NCBI RefSeq assembly: GCF_006088715.1
Contig: NZ_CP030771.1
Coordinates: 9,670,001-9,734,000, forward strand
DNA: 64,000 bases
Direction: 5' to 3'
Source of the DNA: Streptomyces sp. YIM 121038
GTDB lineage: Bacteria; Actinomycetota; Actinomycetes; Streptomycetales; Streptomycetaceae
This document shows positions 15,741-25,408 of the stretch, one piece after another; position 1 is the first letter of the stretch, and every line of letters begins with the position of its first letter. The notes under the pieces are model-generated. The model ran no database searches. It saw only the letters and a list, made by a program, of their open reading frames with translations, and was not told the DNA's origin. A program made the translations under genes and the position numbers.

Positions 15741-18536
15741 ATGAACGTGCACGGACGGGACTTCGAGAAGGCCACGTTCGCCCGCGTCCTGCGAGGAGCG
15801 CGCGAGGGCAGCGGCGCGACGCTCACGCTGTGGGGGGACCCCGGCATCGGCAAGACGGCGCTCCTGGAGCATGCCGCCGCCACGGCGACCGGGTTCACCA
15901 CGCTCTCCTGCCGCGGCACCCGTGTGGAGGAGCCCCTCGCCTTCGCCGCGCTGCACGCACTGCTGCGGCCGGTGGCCGACCGGATCGACGCGTTGCCCGC
16001 GGCCCAGGCGGCGGCCCTGGGCGCGGCGCTCGGCCGCGGCGGCGCGCGCCCCGACCGCTTCCTCATCGCCGTCGCCACCCTCACGCTGCTGTCCGAACTC
16101 GCCGCGGAACAGCCCCTCCTGATCACCGTCGACGACGCGCAGTGGCTCGACGGGCCGACCACCGCGTGCCTCGCCTACGTGGCCCGCCGACTGGACCGCG
16201 AACCGGTCGCCCTGCTCGTCGCCACGGGTCAGGAGGCGCCCACGCCCGGCGGCCCCTGGGACGGCGGCACCGCCCTGGAGATCGGCGGGCTCGACGACAC
16301 CGCCGCCGCAGCGGTCGTCCGCGAAGCCTCGCCGCACGCCGACGCCGAAACCGTCCGCCGCACCCTGCGCGCGGCGGGCGGCAACCCCCTTGCCCTGCGC
16401 GAGCTGCCCGGCTCCGGCGCGGCCGACGGGCCGGAAGGGCGGACGGCCCCCGTTCCACTTCTGCACCGGGCCATCGCCGCGCGCGTCGCCCAGCTCGCCG
16501 CGCCCACCCGCACCCTCCTCCTGGTCGCCGCCGCCGAGGACCGCGGCGACCACCGCGCCGTCCGTGCCGCCGCCGCCCTGCTCGGCGCCACCGAAGCAGC
16601 CTGGCAGGACGCCCTGGCCTCCGGGCTCCTTGACATCGAGGGCGACCGCGTCCGCTTCCACGCGCCACCGGTCCGTACGGTCGTCGACGACCACGCCCCG
16701 CCCGCCGAGTGCCGCCGCGCCCACCGCGCCCTCGCGGACGTCCTGACCGGCGAGGGCCGCGCCGACCTGGGCGCCTGGCACCGCGCGGCCGCCGCCGAAG
16801 GCCCCGACGACGACGTCGCCGCCCAGCTGGAGGAATGCGCCCGGCAGAGCGGACGGCGCGGCGGCCACGCCTCGGCCGTCGCCGGTCTGCGCCGGGCCGC
16901 CGACCTCACCACCGCGCCCCACGGCAAGGGCCGACGCCTCGCCCTGGCCGCTCGTGCCGCCTGGGAGGCCGGGCAGGTCCCCGCCGCACGCGACCTCCTC
17001 GACCAGGCCGAACGGCACGCCTCCGAGGAGGTCGTCGCAGGGATCAGCGGTGGCCTGCGCGGCCTCATCGCCCACGCCCACGGCGGCCAGGAGAGCGCAC
17101 ACCGGCTGCTCCTGCGGGACCTGCGCGCCGTCGCCGACCGGGGCCGCGCCGTCGAGCTGGCCTGCGTCGCCGTGCGGGCGGCCTGGTCCGCGGGCTCCGG
17201 CGACCGGCAGACCGAGGCCCTGCGCGTCCTGGCGGGCCTCGCCACCGACGGCGATCTGCCCGAGGCCGCGCTGTTGCCCGCGCTCAACCAGTGGTGGGAC
17301 ACCGACCGCGAGACGTCCGCCGCCGCGCCCCTCACCGACGACGCCGTCGCCCGCCTCGGCACCGTCTCCTGGCCGCTGCTCCCGCCTGCTCCGCTCGCCC
17401 TGGCCCGGGGCGCGGAGACCGCCCTCGCCGACGCCCTGCGCGCCCGGCTCGCCGCTCTGCGCGCGACCGAACCCACCGGCGCGCTCGTGCGCACCGCCCC
17501 GCAGACCGCCCCCCTCGACATCGCCCGCGGCCACTGGACGGAGGCCACCGCCGACGCCACCGAAGCCCTGCGCGTCGCGGAGGAGACCGGTGCCGACCAC
17601 GCCGCGTCCCTGTGCCGCGCCGCCCTCGCCCGTCTCGCCGCGCTGCGCGGCGAGACGCCCGCCGTCACCGCGCTCACCGACCGCGTGCTGGAACGCTCGG
17701 TGCCGTGCGGCACGCGCGACCTGACGGCCACCGCGTACTGGGCCCGGGGCCAGGCCGCCCTGTTCGCGGGCCGGGACACCGAGGCGCTGGCGTGGCTGCG
17801 CCGTCTCACCGAGCCCGGCCACGCCGCCGCGCACCCCACCCTCGCGCTGCTCGCCGCGCCCGACACCGCGGAGGCGGCACTCCGCGCCGGTGCGGAGGCC
17901 GACGCGCGAGCCGCCCTGCGGCCGCTGCGCGCCTGGGCCGACGGCACCGGCGCCGCCTGGGCACAGGCCGCGGCCGACAGCACCGCCGCGCTCCTCACCA
18001 CGGACCCGGACGAGGCCGAGGCGCTCTTCCGCCGGGCCCTGGAGGCCTCCGGCGCGGCCCGGCGCCCGTTCGACCACGCCCGTACGCGCCTGCTGTACGG
18101 CGAGTGGCTGGGCCGGGCCCGACGGCGTACGGACGCCCTCGTACAGCTCGTGGACGCGGCCGAGACCTTCCACCGGCTCGGCGCCGTGCCCCTGCTCGAC
18201 CGCGCCCTGGCCGAGCAGGAGCGGGCCGGGGAGCGGATCCGCCGCCCCGCGCCGGAGCCGCGCGGCGGGCCGGTGCTCACGCCGCGCGCGTGGCAGGTGG
18301 CCCGCCTCGCCGCCGAAGGCCTCACCGACCCCGAGATCGCGGCCCGGCTCCTGCTCGGCCCGCGCACGGTCCACCACCTCGTGACCGACGCGCTCGCACG
18401 GCTCGGCGTCGCGGCCCGCGCCGACCTCGCGCGCGTGGACTTCACTGACGGGACGTACGCGAAGACCGACGGGACGTACGCGAAGACCGACGGCACGTAC
18501 CCGAAGGCCGACGGGACGGACCCGAAACCGGAGTGA
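15741..18536 (+). CDS. LAL-type LuxR family transcriptional regulator
   Basis: 931-aa Large ATP-binding regulator of the LuxR family. An N-terminal AAA-type domain has Walker A GDPGIGKT (32-39) and Walker B LLITVDDAQWLD (126-137). A long alpha-helical, TPR-like middle region of about 600 residues follows, then a C-terminal LuxR HTH (VLTPRAWQVARLAAEGLTDPEIAARLLLGPRTVHHLV, roughly 845-885). The protein ends in four 7-residue repeats of the form TDGTYAK (902-929), unusual for the family. LAL regulators activate secondary metabolism or sugar use; no biosynthetic cluster adjoins it, so the target is open. Confidence 0.92.
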   Translation: MNVHGRDFEKATFARVLRGAREGSGATLTLWGDPGIGKTALLEHAAATATGFTTLSCRGTRVEEPLAFAALHALLRPVADRIDALPAAQAAALGAALGRGGARPDRFLIAVATLTLLSELAAEQPLLITVDDAQWLDGPTTACLAYVARRLDREPVALLVATGQEAPTPGGPWDGGTALEIGGLDDTAAAAVVREASPHADAETVRRTLRAAGGNPLALRELPGSGAADGPEGRTAPVPLLHRAIAARVAQLAAPTRTLLLVAAAEDRGDHRAVRAAAALLGATEAAWQDALASGLLDIEGDRVRFHAPPVRTVVDDHAPPAECRRAHRALADVLTGEGRADLGAWHRAAAAEGPDDDVAAQLEECARQSGRRGGHASAVAGLRRAADLTTAPHGKGRRLALAARAAWEAGQVPAARDLLDQAERHASEEVVAGISGGLRGLIAHAHGGQESAHRLLLRDLRAVADRGRAVELACVAVRAAWSAGSGDRQTEALRVLAGLATDGDLPEAALLPALNQWWDTDRETSAAAPLTDDAVARLGTVSWPLLPPAPLALARGAETALADALRARLAALRATEPTGALVRTAPQTAPLDIARGHWTEATADATEALRVAEETGADHAASLCRAALARLAALRGETPAVTALTDRVLERSVPCGTRDLTATAYWARGQAALFAGRDTEALAWLRRLTEPGHAAAHPTLALLAAPDTAEAALRAGAEADARAALRPLRAWADGTGAAWAQAAADSTAALLTTDPDEAEALFRRALEASGAARRPFDHARTRLLYGEWLGRARRRTDALVQLVDAAETFHRLGAVPLLDRALAEQERAGERIRRPAPEPRGGPVLTPRAWQVARLAAEGLTDPEIAARLLLGPRTVHHLVTDALARLGVAARADLARVDFTDGTYAKTDGTYAKTDGTYPKADGTDPKPE
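18444..18527 (+). repeat. 21-bp in-frame tandem repeat, four copies, at the 3' end of the LAL gene
   Basis: Units at 18444, 18465, 18486 and 18507 encode TDGTYAK, TDGTYAK, TDGTYPK and ADGTDPK. The period is a multiple of three, so copy number could vary without frameshift. The tail follows the HTH directly. Confidence 0.9.
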
Positions 18537-18558
18537 CCGGTGCGGCTTCCGGGAGGGC

Positions 18559-18589
18559 TTGACTTCAACCGCACTTGAGGTCGGAGGAT
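18559..18589 (+). promoter_or_regulatory. MerR-type promoter with long spacer and dyad
   Basis: A -35 TTGACT (18559-18564) and a weak -10 GAGGAT (18584-18589) are separated by 19 bases, the spacing typical of MerR/SoxR-activated promoters. The imperfect dyad ACTTCAACCGCACTTGAGGT (18562-18581) fills the spacer, as MerR operators do. No MerR gene is in the window. Confidence 0.55.
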
Positions 18590-18619
18590 CACGGCACGTC
18601 TCGCGAAAGGAGCCGGGGC

Positions 18620-19183
18620 GTGCCCTCGTACCCCGCACCGCACGGTTCCCACGGGTCGCTCGTGGAGGCCGACCGGGCCCGGCGGCGCGCCGAGCCCGCC
18701 GACCACGCCGAGCCCGCCGACCACGCCGAGCCCGCCGACCGCGCGGGCCGGGAGGCGACGCGCAGGGGCGTCGCACTGGTCCGTGCCTACGCCCGAGGCG
18801 ACTCCGCGACGATCGCCGCGGCCCTCGACACCCCGGACCCGGCCGTGCGGTCCCAGCTGCCGTCCGTCACCGGTGACGTCCTGCGCCTCGTCGTCGGCGT
18901 CGTCCTGTCGGGCCCGCGCACCCTCACCCCGGCCGACGTGGTCAGCACCGCCGACCGGCTCGCCGCCGCGGGCCCGCCGCACCACGAACTGGCCGCCACC
19001 CGGGCGGTCCGGGCCTGGGCCGCCCGCGACGACGCGGCGCTGCGCACCTCCTGGCGGGACGAGGCCGGTGGCGCGCACGGCACGGCGGTGCTCGCGGCGG
19101 CCCTCGCGGTCGCCGCGTGGGGCGAGGCCCCGTTCCTGGACCTGCTCGCGGCCTTCGACGAGCTGACCGCCGTCGGCGGCTGA
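18620..19183 (+). CDS. Hypothetical alpha-helical protein with AEPADH repeats
   Basis: 187-aa protein. GTG 18620 is chosen because AAAGGAG lies seven bases upstream. Near the N-terminus an 18-bp unit occurs three times (18692-18745), giving AEPADHAEPADHAEPADRA. The remainder is helical and Ala-rich (GVALVRAYARGDSATIAAAL..., FLDLLAAFDELTAV) with no recognised domain. It follows the LAL gene by 83 bases but has its own MerR-like promoter. Confidence 0.7.
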   Translation: MPSYPAPHGSHGSLVEADRARRRAEPADHAEPADHAEPADRAGREATRRGVALVRAYARGDSATIAAALDTPDPAVRSQLPSVTGDVLRLVVGVVLSGPRTLTPADVVSTADRLAAAGPPHHELAATRAVRAWAARDDAALRTSWRDEAGGAHGTAVLAAALAVAAWGEAPFLDLLAAFDELTAVGG

Positions 19184-19286
19184 AACCGCCCGGTCAGGGC
19201 CTCCGGTCGCGGGCCGCGCCCGGCCTGTCTAGCGTGAGAGCGCACATCACTCACCGGGGGGCGCGGAACGAACAGGTGGAATCGCC

Positions 19287-19985
19287 ATGGCAGGCAAACC
19301 GGCCGTAGTCCTCGTGCACGGATTCTGGGGCGGCGCCGCCCACTGGGCGAACGTCATCGTGGAGCTGAACAAGCGCGGCTTCGACGATCTGCACGCGGTG
19401 GAGAACCCGCTGACCTCCCTCGCCGACGACGCCGAGCGCACCCGCAAGATGGTCCGGCAGATCGACGGACCCGTGCTCCTGGTGGGCCACTCCTACGGCG
19501 GCGCGGTCATCACGGAGGCGGGCGACCTGCCCAACGTCGCCGGACTCGTCTACATCGCGGCGTTCGCGCCGGACGCGGGAGAGAGCCCGGGGCAGATCAG
19601 CGAGGAGAAGCCCCCGGCCGCCTTCGACAACATCGCCCCGGACTCCGACGGCTATCTGTGGATCAAGCAGGACGCCTTCCACGAGAGCTTCGCCCAGGAC
19701 CTCACACCCGAGGAGGCGCTGGTCATGGCCGTCACACAGAAGGCGCCGCTCGGCTCGACGTTCGGCGACACGATCACCGCCCCGGCCTGGCGCGCCAAGC
19801 CGAGCTGGTACCAGGTCTCCACCGCCGACCGCATGATCCACCCCGACAACGAGCGCCGCATGGCCCAGCGCATGAACCCGCGCAAGACCATCGAACTCGA
19901 CGCCAGCCACGCCTCCCTGGCCTCCCAGCCGGGCCCGGTCACCGACCTCATCGAGGCGGCGGCCGACGAGGTCGGCGCGGCCTGA
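19287..19985 (+). CDS. Alpha/beta hydrolase
   Basis: 232-aa esterase-like enzyme. The oxyanion-hole strand VVLVHGFWGGAAHW (about 7-20), nucleophile elbow GHSYGG (67-72), acid region around MIHPDNERRM and catalytic His in DASHASLASQP are all in the order expected of the fold. The short lid resembles that of plant-like methyl esterases and haloperoxidase-type hydrolases. Converges with the methyltransferase at 19998 with only 12 bases between stops. Confidence 0.9.
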   Translation: MAGKPAVVLVHGFWGGAAHWANVIVELNKRGFDDLHAVENPLTSLADDAERTRKMVRQIDGPVLLVGHSYGGAVITEAGDLPNVAGLVYIAAFAPDAGESPGQISEEKPPAAFDNIAPDSDGYLWIKQDAFHESFAQDLTPEEALVMAVTQKAPLGSTFGDTITAPAWRAKPSWYQVSTADRMIHPDNERRMAQRMNPRKTIELDASHASLASQPGPVTDLIEAAADEVGAA

Positions 19986-19997
19986 CGCCCGGCCCGC

Positions 19998-20858
19998 TCA
20001 GCCCGCCGGCTTGCGGAGCGCCAGGACGTGGTAGTCCGTGTGCCGGCGGGTGAAGGAACGGAACGGGCCGATCAGCGGGTCGGTGTGGGTGAGTGCCTCC
20101 TTGCCGAACCGCTGCTCGATCTCCTCGCGCCGGTCCTGGTAGAGCACGCCCATCAGCTCGCCGCACAGCACGGCGTTGGTGGTCATGTCCCGCACCAGCT
20201 CCACCTGGAACCCGGCCTCCTCGACCTCGCCGATCAGCGCGGCGAAGGGCCGCAGCGGCGGACACGCCCACAGCGTGGTGTACGCGGACATCTCCGCCTC
20301 GCTGGGCGCGCCCCGCACCGTGAACTCGGTCAGCAGGAAGCGGCCGCCGGGCTTCAGCACGCGCTGCGCCTCCCGGAGTCCCAGGGGGCGGTCGGACAGG
20401 TGCGGTACGCAGTCGATGGACCAGGCGGCGTCGAACGAGGCGTCGGCGTGCTCCAGGGCCATGGCGTTGCCGTACGCGAACTCCACGCGGTCCGCGGCCG
20501 GATGCCCCGTCCGCCGCTCCTGGCACCGGTCCAGCTGGCTCCGGCTCACCGTGATGCCGGTGACGCGGCACCCGGTGCGCTCCGCCAGGCGCAGCGCGGG
20601 AGCGCCGGTGCCGCAGCCGATGTCGAGCACGCGGCTGCCCGGCACCGGGTCGAAGGTGTCGATGAGGAACTCGGTCTGCCGGTCCTGCGCGACGTCGGCC
20701 ATGTCGACGAGCGAGGCCGCGGGCGTGCCGTGCGGCACGAACATGCCGATGTGCACGGCGCTCGACCCGAGCAGATGCGCCAGCAGATCGCCGTACTGGT
20801 CGTACATCGCCCCGACCTCGTCGGGGGTGGGAGCCGTGCCGTGTGCCTCCGCTGCCAT
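19998..20858 (-). CDS. SAM-dependent methyltransferase (UbiE/SmtA-like)
   Basis: 286-aa methyltransferase with motif I VLDIGCGTGAPAL (about 78-90), motif post-I VTGITVSRSQLDRC, motif II AWSIDCVPHLSD and motif III LKPGGRFLLTEF. The fold and long C-terminal region resemble small-molecule C- or O-methyltransferases near the cyclopropane-synthase branch. ATG 20858 follows GGGAGGAG; an upstream frame is unsupported. Substrate unknown. Confidence 0.85.
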   Translation of the reverse strand: MAAEAHGTAPTPDEVGAMYDQYGDLLAHLLGSSAVHIGMFVPHGTPAASLVDMADVAQDRQTEFLIDTFDPVPGSRVLDIGCGTGAPALRLAERTGCRVTGITVSRSQLDRCQERRTGHPAADRVEFAYGNAMALEHADASFDAAWSIDCVPHLSDRPLGLREAQRVLKPGGRFLLTEFTVRGAPSEAEMSAYTTLWACPPLRPFAALIGEVEEAGFQVELVRDMTTNAVLCGELMGVLYQDRREEIEQRFGKEALTHTDPLIGPFRSFTRRHTDYHVLALRKPAG

Positions 20859-21137
20859 GGTGCGTCTCCTCCCGGTGGGTGCGGATGCCGATCCTCCGCA
20901 CGTACAAGGACATTGCACCTGTCACCCGTGCGGTTCGTGAGGGCGTAGTTGAGCCAGGAATGTGCCCTCCGACGGCGGTTCGGCGATGACGTCCGCCGAG
21001 GCTCGCCTTCGCCCAGCGGCCGGTGCCGGGCTCCATGCGGGGCCCGGTCGGTCCGCCGTCACGCTGGCCGTATCCGGCGCCGACCGCCGCCGGGAGCTGC
21101 GTTAAGCTCCGCAGCGGTCGACCCCGGGAGGGCCCTC

Positions 21138-21932
21138 ATGTCGTACGATCCCACGCTGATCAACAGCAACGTGCCGCACTCCGCACGCATCTGGAACTAC
21201 TGGCTGGGCGGCAAGGACTGCTACGAGGTCGACCGGCAGGTGGGCGACCAGATCTGCGCGGCCAACCCGGGGATCATCGAGATCGCGCGCGCCCAGCGGC
21301 ACTTCCTCGTGCGCGCCGTGAGCCACCTCGTCGAGGACGCGGGCGTCCGCCAGTTCCTGGACGTCGGTACGGGCCTGCCCACCGCCGACAACACCCACGA
21401 GGTCGCCCAGCGCCTCGCTCCCGACGCGCGGATCGTCTACGTCGACCACGACCCGATCGTGCTCACCCACGCCGAGGCGCTGCTCACCAGCACCCCACAG
21501 GGCGCGACGGGTTACATCGACGCCGACCTGCGCGACCCGGACGCGATTCTCGAACAGGCCGCCCACACCCTGGACTTCACCCGGCCCGTCGCCCTGATGC
21601 TGCTCGGGATCACCGCGCACATCACCGACGACTCCGTCTACGCCATCGTGGGCCGCCTGGTGGACGCCCTGCCCTCCGGCAGCCATCTGGTCCTGTGCGA
21701 CGACACCGAGGTGCTCGACCCCGAGCGGATGCGCGAGATGATCGAGCAGTGGAACGAGGCGAGCGACAACCCGCGCGTCAACCGCAGCCCCGAGCAGCTC
21801 GCCCGCTTCTTCGACGGCCTGGACCTCCTGGAGCCCGGCCTGGTGTCCGTCTCGCGCTGGCGGCCCGAGCCGCACAAGGGCCGACTGCCCGCGGAGGTCG
21901 ACGACTTCGGGGGCGTGGCGCGCAAGCCCTGA
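21138..21932 (+). CDS. Methyltransf_19 (DUF574) SAM-dependent methyltransferase
   Basis: 264-aa member of a family that is greatly expanded in Streptomyces. Diagnostic features are the N-terminal HSARIWNYWLGGKDCYEVDRQVG, the SAM site FLDVGTGLPTADNTHEVAQ, VYVDHDPIVLTHAEALL and MLLGITAHITDD. ATG 21138 follows CGGGAGG. Divergent from the preceding methyltransferase. Substrates of this family are mostly unknown. Confidence 0.92.
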   Translation: MSYDPTLINSNVPHSARIWNYWLGGKDCYEVDRQVGDQICAANPGIIEIARAQRHFLVRAVSHLVEDAGVRQFLDVGTGLPTADNTHEVAQRLAPDARIVYVDHDPIVLTHAEALLTSTPQGATGYIDADLRDPDAILEQAAHTLDFTRPVALMLLGITAHITDDSVYAIVGRLVDALPSGSHLVLCDDTEVLDPERMREMIEQWNEASDNPRVNRSPEQLARFFDGLDLLEPGLVSVSRWRPEPHKGRLPAEVDDFGGVARKP

Positions 21933-21997
21933 GGCCCCCGGCCGCGTTCGAGTGACGGCCGGGCCCGCGCTCGGGTGACTCCGGGGAGGCGCGCGTC

Positions 21998-23434
21998 TTG
22001 CGGGGCGGTTGTGGTGTGCATGACCATACGTCCATGGCGAATCCGAAGGGCACCCCTCGGCGCACCCTCCTCACCGGCGCCGCCGCCACCGCGGCCGCCG
22101 CCACCGTCCAGGCCGCGGCCCCGGCCGCCGCGGGCGAGCGGATCCGGCTCGCTCCACGGCCGCCCTCGCGCGAACTGCGCGCCCTGCTGCGGGAGATCGA
22201 CCACCGCCGCATCGAGGCGACCGTACGCCGCCTGGTCGCCTTCGGCACCCGGCACACCCTCTCCGCCCAGGACGACCCGGAGCGCGGCATCGGCGCCGCG
22301 CGCGACTGGATCCTCGCCCGGATGCGGGAGTACGCCCGCGACTCCGGCGGCCGGATGACCGTCGACCTCCAGTCGTACGTGCAGCAGCCGGGGCCGCGCA
22401 TCCCGACGCCGACCCGGATCTCCAACGTCGTCGCCACGCTGCGCGGCACGACGTCCCCCGACCGCGTCTACGTCGTCTCCGGGCACTACGACTCCCGCGC
22501 CGGCGACCCCATGGACCACACCAGCGACGCCCCGGGCGCCGACGACGACGCCTCCGGGGTCGCCGTGGTCATGGAGCTGGCCCGTGTCCTCGCGACCCGG
22601 CGCACGGGGGCGACGCTGGTGTTCGCCGCCGTCGCCGGGGAGGAGCAGGGGCTGTACGGCGCCGCCCACCTCGCGCAGAGCTACAAGGACCAACGGGCCG
22701 ACGTGCAGGGGATGTTCACCAACGACATCGTGGGCAGCTCCACCGCCGACGACGGCAGCCGCGACCCGCACACCATCCGGCTCTTCGCCGAGGGCGTGCC
22801 CACCGCCGAGACGCCGCAGGAGGCCGAAGTGCGGCGCTCCGTCGGTGGCGAGAACGACTCGCCCGCGCGGCAGCTCGCCCGCTTCGTGCGCGAGGTCGCC
22901 CACCCCGACGCGACCGGCATGAAGGTCCGTGTGATCTACCGCCGCGACCGCTATCTGCGCGGCGGCGACCACATCCCGTTCCTCGAGCGCGGCTACCCGG
23001 CGGCCCGGTTCACCGAGCCCGCGGAGGACTACGCCCACCAGCACCAGGACGTACGGGTCGTCGACGGCAAGCAGTACGGGGACCTGCCCGAGTTCTGCGA
23101 CTTCCCGTTCGTCGCGCGTGTCGCCCGGGTCAACGCCGCGGCCCTGTGGAGCCTGGCCCTGGCCCCGGGCACGCCCCGCGGTGCGAAGATCGTGACCACG
23201 GCCCTCACGAACGCGACGGAGCTGGTCTGGGAGCGCGGCGGGGAGCCGGACCTGGCCGGGTACGAGGTCGTGTGGCGCGAGACGACCTCGCCCGAGTGGA
23301 CGCACGCGGTCCGTGTGGGCGACACCACCCGCCACACCGTCGACCTCTCCAAGGACAACGTGTTCTTCGGCGTGCGCGCGGTGAACCGGGCCGGACTGCG
23401 CAGCCCGGTGGCCTTCCCGGCGCCGCAACGCTAG
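21998..23434 (+). CDS. Secreted M28 family zinc aminopeptidase with C-terminal FN3-like domain
   Basis: About 478 aa. A Tat-like signal ([20 protein letters not shown]) leads to an M28 peptidase domain with zinc ligands recognisable in [24 protein letters not shown] and the late HQHQD segment; the peptidase domain ends near residue 380 and is followed by a short beta domain ([20 protein letters not shown]) of fibronectin-III type. TTG 21998 has GGGGAGG eight bases upstream, while GTG 22016 and ATG 22034 have none, so TTG is preferred. Releases N-terminal residues from peptides outside the cell. Confidence 0.9.
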   Translation: MRGGCGVHDHTSMANPKGTPRRTLLTGAAATAAAATVQAAAPAAAGERIRLAPRPPSRELRALLREIDHRRIEATVRRLVAFGTRHTLSAQDDPERGIGAARDWILARMREYARDSGGRMTVDLQSYVQQPGPRIPTPTRISNVVATLRGTTSPDRVYVVSGHYDSRAGDPMDHTSDAPGADDDASGVAVVMELARVLATRRTGATLVFAAVAGEEQGLYGAAHLAQSYKDQRADVQGMFTNDIVGSSTADDGSRDPHTIRLFAEGVPTAETPQEAEVRRSVGGENDSPARQLARFVREVAHPDATGMKVRVIYRRDRYLRGGDHIPFLERGYPAARFTEPAEDYAHQHQDVRVVDGKQYGDLPEFCDFPFVARVARVNAAALWSLALAPGTPRGAKIVTTALTNATELVWERGGEPDLAGYEVVWRETTSPEWTHAVRVGDTTRHTVDLSKDNVFFGVRAVNRAGLRSPVAFPAPQR

Positions 23435-23519
23435 GGGCCGTCCCGCGCCCCTGCGCTGAGCTGGGGATTCCCTGGCGGCGCGGATTGACTTTGCGTGCTC
23501 TTTACTGTTGTCTGCGCAC

Positions 23520-23936
23520 ATGAAGAGAACGATCCGCACCGCCGCGTGCGCGCTCGCCGCCGCCGGTCTCGCGCTGACGCTCGGCGCCTGCTCCGAGGCC
23601 GAGAAGAAGGCCGTCGACGCCGTCGACAAGGCCGTCAACGAGAAGTACGAGGTGACCTACGAGGTCTCCGGCAAGAACGTCGACGAGATCGAGTTCGCCG
23701 CCGGTGCGGGTTCCGCCGCCAACCCCAAGCTGGAGAAGGCCGCCAAGCCGGAGCTGCCGTGGAAGAAGACGGTGACGCTGCGCGGGATCATGCCGCCCAC
23801 CGTCGTGCCGATCTCCACGGACCCGACGGGTGCGGACCTCACCTGCAAGGTGATCTACAAGGGCGAGGTCATCAAGGAGGCCTCCGGCGAGAACGTCGTG
23901 GCGGGCTGCGTCGCGGTCTCGCCGGTCGCCAAGTAG
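23520..23936 (+). CDS. MmpS-like small lipoprotein
   Basis: 138-aa lipoprotein. Signal peptide MKRTIRTAACALAAAGLALTL ends in lipobox LGAC (Cys at about residue 24). The mature part starts with a helix (EAEKKAVDAVDKAVNEKY) and then a beta domain with two cysteines (LTCKVIY, VAGCVAV) resembling the MmpS extracellular fold. No MmpL transporter is adjacent. Family assignment is tentative; lipoprotein nature is clear. ATG 23520 follows an upstream TTGACT hexamer. Confidence 0.75.
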   Translation: MKRTIRTAACALAAAGLALTLGACSEAEKKAVDAVDKAVNEKYEVTYEVSGKNVDEIEFAAGAGSAANPKLEKAAKPELPWKKTVTLRGIMPPTVVPISTDPTGADLTCKVIYKGEVIKEASGENVVAGCVAVSPVAK

Positions 23937-23955
23937 CGCCCCGCGAGAAGTGCCC

Positions 23956-23997
23956 GCGGGGGCGCGCCCCGGACTCGGCTCCGGGGCGCGCCCCCGC
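23956..23997. terminator. Bidirectional terminator, 18-bp perfect stem
   Basis: Arms 23956-23973 and 23980-23997 are exact reverse complements with a six-base loop CTCGGC. It lies between the convergent lipoprotein and sugar dehydrogenase genes and should serve both; no U-tract is evident, as is usual in Streptomyces. Confidence 0.9.
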
Positions 23998-24021
23998 GCG
24001 CGTGCGGCCCGGCCCCTGGCC

Positions 24022-25134
24022 TCACCGACGGGCGGCGCCGCCCGAGTACACGACGTCGACGAGCAGGATCTGGTCGTTGCCCGGGGAGTTGTCCCTGTCG
24101 ATGGACGTGGTCAGCCAGATGTCCCCCTGGGGGTCGACCTCGACGGTGCGCAGCCGGTTGTACGTGCCCTGGAAGTACGTCCGCTGGTCGGTCAGGCCCA
24201 AGTTCGCGTCGATGCGCAGCCGGTACACCCGCTGGCCCCGGGTGGTGGCGACGAAGACGTGGTCGTTGATGATGGTCAGGCCGCTGGGCGAGCCGGAGGC
24301 CACCGGCCAGGTCTTCTTCGGCGGGATGGTGCCGGAGCAACTGCCGCTGGTGCCCTCACAGTTGGGCCAGCCGTAGTTGCCGCCCTTCTGGACGAGGTTG
24401 ACCTCGTCCATCACGTTGTTGCCGAACTCGGCCTGCCACAGGCGTCCCTGCGAGTCGAAGTCGAGGCCCTGCGGGTTGCGGTGGCCCAGTGACCACACGG
24501 CGTTGCCGAAGGGGTTGTCGGCGGGGATGGAGCCGTCGGGGTTGATGCGCAGGATCTTGCCGTTGAGGGAGTTCCTGTTCTGCGCGAGCGCGCCGTTCTG
24601 TGCGTCGCCCATGCCCGCGTAGAGCTTGCCGTCGGGGCCGAAGCGCAGCCTCCCGCCGTTGTGGGCGCGGTTCTTGGTCATGCCGCTGAGGAGCACCTTG
24701 TACCCGGTGAGGGTGTTGTTCTCCAGCGTCATGCGGGCGATGCGGTTGCCGTCGGTCGAGGTGTGCAGGAAGTACAGGAAGTGGTCGGTGACGAAGGTCG
24801 GCGAGATCTCCAGGCCCATCAGACCGCCTTCGAGGCCGGTGGTCTGGGAGTAGGGCACCTTGCCGAGGAGCGTCTTCTGGCCCGTCTTCGTCAGGCGGTA
24901 GACGTTGAAGGTGTTGCGCTCGGTGAAGATCGCGGCGCCGTCCGGCAGGAACGCCAGGCCCCACGGCACGTCGAGACCGCTGGCGAGGGGGGTGACGGTG
25001 CCGGGGTCGGGGGTGCCCGGCTCGGCCCGCGTAGCGGCGTCGGCCGAGGTCAGGGTCGCGCAGAGCGAGACGGCGGTGGCCGCGGCCACCAGCGCGCCCA
25101 GGGTCCGGGACGGGTGGCGTCGGGTGCGTGACAC
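24022..25134 (-). CDS. Secreted PQQ-type glucose/sorbosone dehydrogenase family protein
   Basis: 370-aa exported beta-propeller. The signal peptide ends near residue 33 (ADAATRA). Family motifs include GLDVPWGLAFLPDG, LEGGLMGLEISPTF, RAHNGGRLRFGPDGKLYAGMGD, SLGHRNPQGLDFD, and NYGWPNCEG. GTG 25134 follows GGAGGA. Related soluble aldose dehydrogenases oxidise sugars with PQQ; I see no pqq genes here, so the cofactor may be acquired or absent. Confidence 0.9.
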   Translation of the reverse strand: MSRTRRHPSRTLGALVAAATAVSLCATLTSADAATRAEPGTPDPGTVTPLASGLDVPWGLAFLPDGAAIFTERNTFNVYRLTKTGQKTLLGKVPYSQTTGLEGGLMGLEISPTFVTDHFLYFLHTSTDGNRIARMTLENNTLTGYKVLLSGMTKNRAHNGGRLRFGPDGKLYAGMGDAQNGALAQNRNSLNGKILRINPDGSIPADNPFGNAVWSLGHRNPQGLDFDSQGRLWQAEFGNNVMDEVNLVQKGGNYGWPNCEGTSGSCSGTIPPKKTWPVASGSPSGLTIINDHVFVATTRGQRVYRLRIDANLGLTDQRTYFQGTYNRLRTVEVDPQGDIWLTTSIDRDNSPGNDQILLVDVVYSGGAARR

Positions 25135-25408
25135 GGTGTCCTCCAGGGGGAGTGGGGGGAGTTGACGGCCCTGGCAGGGAGGAAGCTTTCCTGTTGGGTG
25201 GGGGCACCGTAGGAGCGTGTGATGTACCTGTCAACGCGGGCGATCGGCCGTTCTCGGGGATTCGGATGAGGCTTCTCGGCGGCCCCGGTGCGGCGCCCGC
25301 CGCACCGCTTTCATATGGACGATCTTGTTCCGCCCCATGGGCCCGCCGCGTTCCTTATGATCACCGCGGGCCTCCAGGGGGGAGGCCGCCATGGTCAGGA
25401 GGGGAAAC

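Noticed and set aside
15567..19078. Long minus-strand open frames of 1069 and 949 codons
   Set aside because: Antisense shadows of the LAL gene caused by high third-position GC; composition is Gly/Ala/Arg-rich and no domain or ribosome site is seen.
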